This document shows positions 59,877-64,000 of a stretch of 64,000 nucleotides of DNA, in pieces. The stretch is taken from positions 1-64,000 of the forward strand of contig CAJURH010000002.1 in NCBI GenBank assembly GCA_910588775.1. Reading direction: 5' to 3'. The notes beneath the pieces are model-generated. The model saw nothing but the letters and a program-made list of their open reading frames with translations. It ran no database searches and was not told the DNA's origin. Numbering within the stretch: position 1 is the first letter of the stretch; each line of letters begins with the position of its first letter. A program made the translations under genes and the position numbers. Origin of the DNA: an uncultured Lachnospiraceae bacterium (lineage in GTDB: Bacteria > Bacillota > Clostridia > Lachnospirales > Lachnospiraceae).

Positions 59877-60770
59877 ATGAAAACAGAGAAGAATTTAGAG
59901 CAGAACAAGAATCCGGACGCGGTGGGGGACGGCATTCATTCTATTCAGAAAGTGATTGAGCCTCCCAAAAATATTTCCCGGCCCATTGTAAAATATATTT
60001 TAATCGCCATCAGCGTGCTCTTTCTTGCGGTGATGCTGGTGGTTCCGCTGATTGTGGTGTTGGTCAATGCGCTGGGCGACGGCTGGGCGGCGTATCGGGA
60101 GGCGGTGTTGGATGAATATACATTAAAGGCGCTGGCGCTCACTTTGCTGGCGACCGTATCGGCCGTTTTGGTAAATACCATCTTCGGCGTGTTCGCTGCG
60201 TACCTGCTGTCCAAGTTTTATTTTAAAGGTTGCCAGGCGCTGGCCACGCTGATTGACATTCCTTTTTCCATTTCACCGGTGATTGCGGGATTGGTATTCA
60301 TCCTGACTTTCGGCAATATTGGCTGGATGGGGGATTTCTTGAGAGCTCATGACATTAAGATTGTGTTCGCTGTGCCGGGAGTGATTCTGGCCACCATATT
60401 TGTCACCTTCCCCTTTGTGTTTCGGGAGCTTTTCCCGGTGATGAACGCCCAGGGAAACGATGAGGAAGAGGCGGCGGCGCTGATGGGGGCCGGCGGATTC
60501 ACTATATTTAGAAGGATTACGTTTCCTCATATTAAATGGGCGCTTTTGTACGGCGTGATTTTGTGCACAGCCAGGGCCATGGGCGAGTTCGGAGCGGTAT
60601 CGGTGATTTCTGGTCATTTGAGGGGCAAGACCAACACTCTGCCTCTTCATGTGGAGATTTTGTACAATGAATTCAACACCACGGCGGCATTTGCGGTGTC
60701 GTCCATACTGGTGATTCTGGCGGTTTTGGTGTTGATTGCCAGAAATATTGTGGAATGGAAGCGGAAATAA
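59877..60770 (+). CDS. cysW: Sulfate ABC transporter permease CysW
   Basis: A 297-residue permease with an N-terminal extension of about 35 residues before the first helix. The EAA loop is EEEAAALMGAGGFTIFRRIT and AMGEFGAVSVISGHLRGKTN is the CysW signature. It pairs with CysT. Confidence 0.93.
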   Translation: MKTEKNLEQNKNPDAVGDGIHSIQKVIEPPKNISRPIVKYILIAISVLFLAVMLVVPLIVVLVNALGDGWAAYREAVLDEYTLKALALTLLATVSAVLVNTIFGVFAAYLLSKFYFKGCQALATLIDIPFSISPVIAGLVFILTFGNIGWMGDFLRAHDIKIVFAVPGVILATIFVTFPFVFRELFPVMNAQGNDEEEAAALMGAGGFTIFRRITFPHIKWALLYGVILCTARAMGEFGAVSVISGHLRGKTNTLPLHVEILYNEFNTTAAFAVSSILVILAVLVLIARNIVEWKRK

Positions 60771-60788
60771 GACAGGGGGAGAGCGGTT

Positions 60789-61526
60789 ATGTATGTGGAG
60801 ATGAAACATATCAACAAGACATTTGACGGTTTCCAGGCATCTAGAGATGTGAGCTTCGGAGTGGAAAAAGGGCATCTGGCGGCGCTTTTGGGGCCCAGCG
60901 GCAGTGGGAAAACTACTATACTGCGGATGATTGCGGGCCTTGACAGGCCGGATGATGGAGATATCCTCATTGACGGAGCGAGGGTCAATGATTTGCCTGG
61001 AAGCAAACGAGGTATCGGCTTTGTTTTTCAGAATTACGCGCTGTTTCGGTATATGACCGTGGCGGACAACATTGCATTTGGCCTGGAAGTGCAGAAGAAG
61101 AGCAAAGGGGAGATTAGGAGCCGGGTGGAAGAGCTTCTGGAGCTGATTTCCATGAAGGATCTGGGAAAACGCTATCCGCATCAGCTCTCCGGCGGCCAGC
61201 GCCAGAGAGTGGCCTTTGCCCGGGCTTTGGCTCCAAATCCACAGCTTCTTTTGCTGGATGAGCCTTTTGCGGCCATTGACGCGAAGGTGCGCCGGGAGCT
61301 GCGCACGTGGCTGCGGGAAATGATTGGCCGGGTGGGCGTTACCAGCATTTTCGTGACCCATGACCAGGAGGAAGCAATGGAAGTGGCGGATATGGTGATT
61401 CTCACCAATCAAGGGCGGATTGAACAGGTGGGAACTCCAGAAGAAATCTGCTTGCATCCCCAGACGGAATTTGTACAGGATTTTATTGATACAAAGAGGT
61501 TTGAAGCGCTGATGGGGATATCGTGA
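60789..61526 (+). CDS. cysA: Sulfate ABC transporter ATPase CysA, short form
   Basis: A 245-residue ATPase: Walker A GPSGSGKTT, signature LSGGQRQRVAFARAL, Walker B LLLLDEPFAAID, His-loop VTHDQEEAME. It is about 100 residues shorter than E. coli CysA since the C-terminal TOBE/regulatory domain is absent after FVQDFIDTKRFE. The reading frame stops cleanly, as in other clostridial forms, so it is probably functional. Confidence 0.92.
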   Translation: MYVEMKHINKTFDGFQASRDVSFGVEKGHLAALLGPSGSGKTTILRMIAGLDRPDDGDILIDGARVNDLPGSKRGIGFVFQNYALFRYMTVADNIAFGLEVQKKSKGEIRSRVEELLELISMKDLGKRYPHQLSGGQRQRVAFARALAPNPQLLLLDEPFAAIDAKVRRELRTWLREMIGRVGVTSIFVTHDQEEAMEVADMVILTNQGRIEQVGTPEEICLHPQTEFVQDFIDTKRFEALMGIS

Positions 61527-61542
61527 AAGGCGGTTGCAAAAG

Positions 61543-62151
61543 ATGGGGAAGGTTGATAAAGTGGAACAGATGACGCATACGCCATATGTGAATCTGTATG
61601 AATTGAAGATTACGAACAAGAAGGGCGCGCAGGGCAATTATTATGTGGCTTCCAGGGCCAAGAATCCAGACGCGCTGAAGCTTTCCACTGGGAAAAATGT
61701 TCCGGACGGGGTGATTATTTACAGCGTTTATGGAGAAAAGAGGGACCGGGTTGTGCTGGTGCGCCAGTATCGGTATTCCATCGGCGGCTATATCTATGAG
61801 TTTCCCGCTGGGCTGGTGGAACCGGGGGAGGATTACCACAAGGCTGGAGTCCGGGAGCTGAAAGAAGAGACAGGGCTTAGCCTGGAACTGCTCTATGTGG
61901 ACGAAATGTTTGAGCGGCCGGGATTTACCACCGTTGGCATGACGGACGAGTCTTGCGCCACGGTCTATGGATACGCTTCCGGCGCGGTTAGCTGTCAGGG
62001 CCAGGAGGACGGTGAGGAGATAGAAGTTGTTTTGGCGGATCGCCAGGAAGTGGAGCGGATTTTGAGGGAAGAACGGGTCGCCATCATGTGCGCGTATATG
62101 CTGATGCATTTTCTGAAAGATGAGGACCCGTTTGCCTTTCTAAACAAATAG
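61543..62151 (+). CDS. NUDIX hydrolase, ADP-ribose pyrophosphatase-like
   Basis: A 202-residue hydrolase. The Nudix box is GLVEPGEDYHKAGVRELKEE then TGL, with all metal-binding glutamates. The start YELKITNKKGAQGNYYVASR and the RPGFTTVGMTDESC loop fit ADP-sugar pyrophosphatases. It begins about 16 bases after cysA, so it may be co-transcribed with sulfate uptake, but it has no obvious link to it. ATG 61543 is chosen; an in-frame TTG is at 61534. Confidence 0.85.
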   Translation: MGKVDKVEQMTHTPYVNLYELKITNKKGAQGNYYVASRAKNPDALKLSTGKNVPDGVIIYSVYGEKRDRVVLVRQYRYSIGGYIYEFPAGLVEPGEDYHKAGVRELKEETGLSLELLYVDEMFERPGFTTVGMTDESCATVYGYASGAVSCQGQEDGEEIEVVLADRQEVERILREERVAIMCAYMLMHFLKDEDPFAFLNK

Positions 62152-62153
62152 GG

Positions 62154-62202
62154 AGCCAATTTAAAAAATTGTTTTGAGATCCGTTTTGTTTATTTTGTTC
62201 AG
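62154..62202. repeat. Dispersed repeat, copy 2
   Basis: Similar to 14013-14059 (AGCCAATTT start, then GAGATCCGTTTTGTTTATTT). The first arm of the hairpin is altered here. It lies two bases after the NUDIX stop, between convergent genes. Confidence 0.65.
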
Positions 62203-62205
62203 CGG

Positions 62206-63393
62206 TTATGATTGATTGCGTTTTCTATGTTTTTCCAGATAGGCGTTGATCCGGTCTACGGGATTTAACAGGCTGCTGATGGTCACATCGTGGTTGAGCG
62301 TATCGATCAGTAGGGCGATGTACTTACTCATATCGCAGTTGATGTAATAGGGCTTCTTAAGCAGTTCTGGAGTCTGGTAAATCAGGTTGGTGGTGAGAAG
62401 CCGGTCGAACATGCCTTGTTCGTGGGCCAGGTCAAATTTTTTCATACCGTTTGTAAAGAAACCGAAGGTGGAACAGATGAATATTTTGTTCGCCTTCTTT
62501 TCTTTTAGCAGGGCGGCGGTTTCCAGTACGGAATCCCCGGAGGAAATCATGTCGTCGATGATAATCATGTTTTTTCCGGCCACATCGGCGCCCAGAAATT
62601 CGTAGGCCACAATGGGATGGCGGCCGTCAGCGTACCGAAGCGCGTAATCCCGGCGTTTATAGAACATGCCCATGTCCACGCCCAGCACGTTGGCCAGATA
62701 GATGGCGCGGTTCATGCCGTTTTCGTCGGGGCTGATGACCATAAGATGCTCGCTGTCAATCGCCAGGTCCTGTTCATGATTTAAAAGGCCCTTGATGAAC
62801 TGGTAGGCGGGGCGGATGGTTTCCAGTCCGTGTAAGGGGGTGGCGTTCTGCACCCGGTCGTCGTGAGCGTCGAAAGTCAGGATGTTTTCCACGCCCATCT
62901 TAATCAATTCCTGGAGGGCGATGGCGCAGTCCAGGGATTCCCGCCCGGTGCGTTTGTGCTGGCGGCTCTCATACAGGTAGGGCATGATTACATTGATGCG
63001 CCGGGCCTTTCCGCCGATGGCCGCGATTACCCGCTTCAGATCCTGAAAATGGTCATCTGGGGACATCAGATTGGTGTAGCCGCTCATGTTATAGGTTAGG
63101 CTGTAGTTGCACACATCCACCATAATGTAAATGTCGTCGCCCCGGACGGACTCGTTGAGCGTGCCTTTGGCTTCGCCGGACCCGAAGCGGGGGGTCTGGG
63201 ACTGGATGATGTAGGAGTCACGGTTGTAGCCGTCGAACTCGAAGGCCGAGGACTGCTCTGGAACCCGTTCCTTTCGCCACTGTACAATCCAGTCATTTAC
63301 TTTCTCGCCCATGGAAGCGCAACTTTCCAGGGGCAGGATGCCTAATCTTCCTACAGGTAACATTGATAAATCCTTGATGGGCCCTTGCCTCAT
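62206..63393 (-). CDS. prs: Ribose-phosphate pyrophosphokinase, long form
   Basis: A 395-residue PRPP synthetase. The family features are MPYLYESRQHKRTGRESLDC (regulatory flexible loop region), DAHDDRV in place of the usual DLHA, ISPDENGMNRA for the pyrophosphate loop and MIIIDDMISSGDSVLET for the ribose-phosphate loop. It is about 80 residues longer than the common form, mainly in the N-terminal third. ATG 63393 follows GGAGGACAAAAGATT. It provides PRPP for nucleotides, His and Trp. It lies 56 bases downstream of the DnaC-like gene. Confidence 0.9.
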   Translation of the reverse strand: MRQGPIKDLSMLPVGRLGILPLESCASMGEKVNDWIVQWRKERVPEQSSAFEFDGYNRDSYIIQSQTPRFGSGEAKGTLNESVRGDDIYIMVDVCNYSLTYNMSGYTNLMSPDDHFQDLKRVIAAIGGKARRINVIMPYLYESRQHKRTGRESLDCAIALQELIKMGVENILTFDAHDDRVQNATPLHGLETIRPAYQFIKGLLNHEQDLAIDSEHLMVISPDENGMNRAIYLANVLGVDMGMFYKRRDYALRYADGRHPIVAYEFLGADVAGKNMIIIDDMISSGDSVLETAALLKEKKANKIFICSTFGFFTNGMKKFDLAHEQGMFDRLLTTNLIYQTPELLKKPYYINCDMSKYIALLIDTLNHDVTISSLLNPVDRINAYLEKHRKRNQS

Positions 63394-63449
63394 AATCTTT
63401 TGTCCTCCTGAATGGTTTTTCTCGTCGCTCAAGGAGCGGACAGTGAACC

Positions 63450-64000
63450 TCACAGTAACCGGATATCTTCTCCGATGAGGTTGATGAATTTATAATTCTG
63501 TATGATTCTGGAAAAAGTCCGGGTGGAATATAAGCCGGGAAAAGCTTCCAAGCTTAAGTTGGTGGACACGATGGTGGACTTCTCCCGCAGCATTCGTTCG
63601 TTGACGATGAGGAATAGCTGGGAAGAGACGAAAGCGTTGGTCATCTCTGTTCCCAAATCGTCCAAAATCAGCAAATCGCAGTTTAAGACATATTCCATCG
63701 TCCCTTGACCACCGGGTTCTTTCGAAAATGTTTCCTTCGCCAGAAGGTCGAACAAATCATAGGAAGGAAAGTAAAGAACGCCATAAGCTTTCTTTAAGAT
63801 CTCGCGGGCAATGCAGTGGGACAGATAAGTTTTCCCTACGCCTGTATCCCCGTAAATAAACAAGTTTGGCGCTGTTTGGTTAAATTGCCGGATAAATTCC
63901 CAGGCTTTTTCTACTGCAAACTGTGCGTGCTCCAGGGGAGTTTTTCCAGTATTGCCGTCTTTTATTTTATCAGAATAACAGGAAAAAGAAAAGAGTTCAA
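63450..64000 (-). CDS. DnaC/DnaI-like helicase loader ATPase, 5' end outside the window
   Basis: An AAA+ ATPase, of which the last 183 or so residues are visible; the frame stays open to the window edge. Walker A GDTGVGKTY, Walker B LLILDDLGTE, a sensor 1 segment (STIVSTNLS) and an arginine-finger-like STRTFSRI are present. Proteins of this kind load the replicative helicase; IstB-type transposition helpers look similar but no transposase is seen beside it. The stop overlaps nothing; prs follows on the same strand. Confidence 0.85.
   Translation of the reverse strand, partial: ELFSFSCYSDKIKDGNTGKTPLEHAQFAVEKAWEFIRQFNQTAPNLFIYGDTGVGKTYLSHCIAREILKKAYGVLYFPSYDLFDLLAKETFSKEPGGQGTMEYVLNCDLLILDDLGTEMTNAFVSSQLFLIVNERMLREKSTIVSTNLSLEAFPGLYSTRTFSRIIQNYKFINLIGEDIRLL

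Noticed and set aside
60273..61637. Long minus-strand open frame across cysW and cysA
   Set aside because: Both plus-strand genes have full family motifs; the minus frame has none and is rich in His/Pro/Arg as expected of a shadow.
63450..64000. IstB-type insertion-sequence helper
   Set aside because: No IstA transposase or terminal repeats are visible; the position before prs fits a chromosomal DnaC-like loader.

Overview
The window reads as chromosomal DNA of a gut-type anaerobic Firmicute, most likely a Lachnospiraceae-like Clostridium relative. The clues are intermediate base composition, GGAGG-type ribosome binding sites, TTGACA-N17-TATAAT promoters, non-Pyl MttB-family methyltransferase, NapH-like membrane ferredoxin next to FMN-binding surface proteins, a BspA-like leucine-rich surface protein, and PssA/Psd phospholipid genes. 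I see no integrase, prophage, CRISPR array or complete insertion sequence. Mobile or decaying material is limited to small repeats, an Rpn-type nuclease and several broken genes.

Layout. 0-8 kb: a 5'-truncated uvrB, then on the minus strand a bacitracin/antimicrobial-peptide-type module (response regulator, sensor kinase, ABC ATPase, permease, DUF4097-like lipoprotein), followed by two unknown paired genes and a secreted transglutaminase-like protein. 8-13 kb: rlmD, two tRNA-Gly genes, a methyltransferase, a MATE exporter and hslO. 13-17.6 kb: a patch of accessory and decaying DNA with a small secreted protein, remnants of a Uma2 nuclease and an HxlR regulator, a nitroreductase between two intact HxlR regulators, and an Rpn-family nuclease. 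17.8-25.6 kb: two tandem radical-SAM paralogues, an Lsa-type ABC-F resistance gene with a long leader, a metal P1B-ATPase behind a dyad-marked promoter, an alkyltransferase-like protein, a DUF5131-like protein and a D-lyxose isomerase-like cupin.

25.8-31.7 kb is the most distinctive region. It holds a five-domain FMN-binding surface protein, a one-domain FMN-binding membrane protein, a NapH-like Fe-S membrane protein and a secreted Tp47-like/leucine-rich-repeat protein, all in one direction behind a promoter with an inverted repeat. Together they look like an electron-transfer chain from the membrane to the cell surface. 31.9-38.8 kb is a probable quaternary-amine (betaine/carnitine-like) locus: BCCT and MFS transporters diverge from a non-Pyl MttB-family methyltransferase, followed by a TetR regulator and an NSS transporter.

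39-44.4 kb: a repetitive Ser/Gly/Thr-rich lipoprotein, a VTT-domain membrane protein, and overlapping pssA-psd-response regulator-kinase genes that tie phosphatidylethanolamine synthesis to a two-component system. 44.4-50.7 kb: rpsI/rplM with a leader, aspS, a DUF4180 gene beside a TetR pseudogene broken at two A-runs, mnmM, and a LacI regulator whose promoter predicts a leaderless mRNA. 50.7-57.1 kb: a candidate type I toxin with a convergent small RNA, then a fructan/sucrose operon (lipoprotein, two permeases, ATPase, GH32, and an HPr-like protein lacking the phosphorylatable histidine) behind three 12-bp-phased operator repeats. 57.1-64 kb: a secreted SH3-like fragment fused to an FHA remnant, a complete sulfate ABC transporter, a NUDIX hydrolase, a long-form PRPP synthetase and a partial DnaC-like helicase loader.

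All functions are inferred from sequence features and remembered family motifs. No searches were run.
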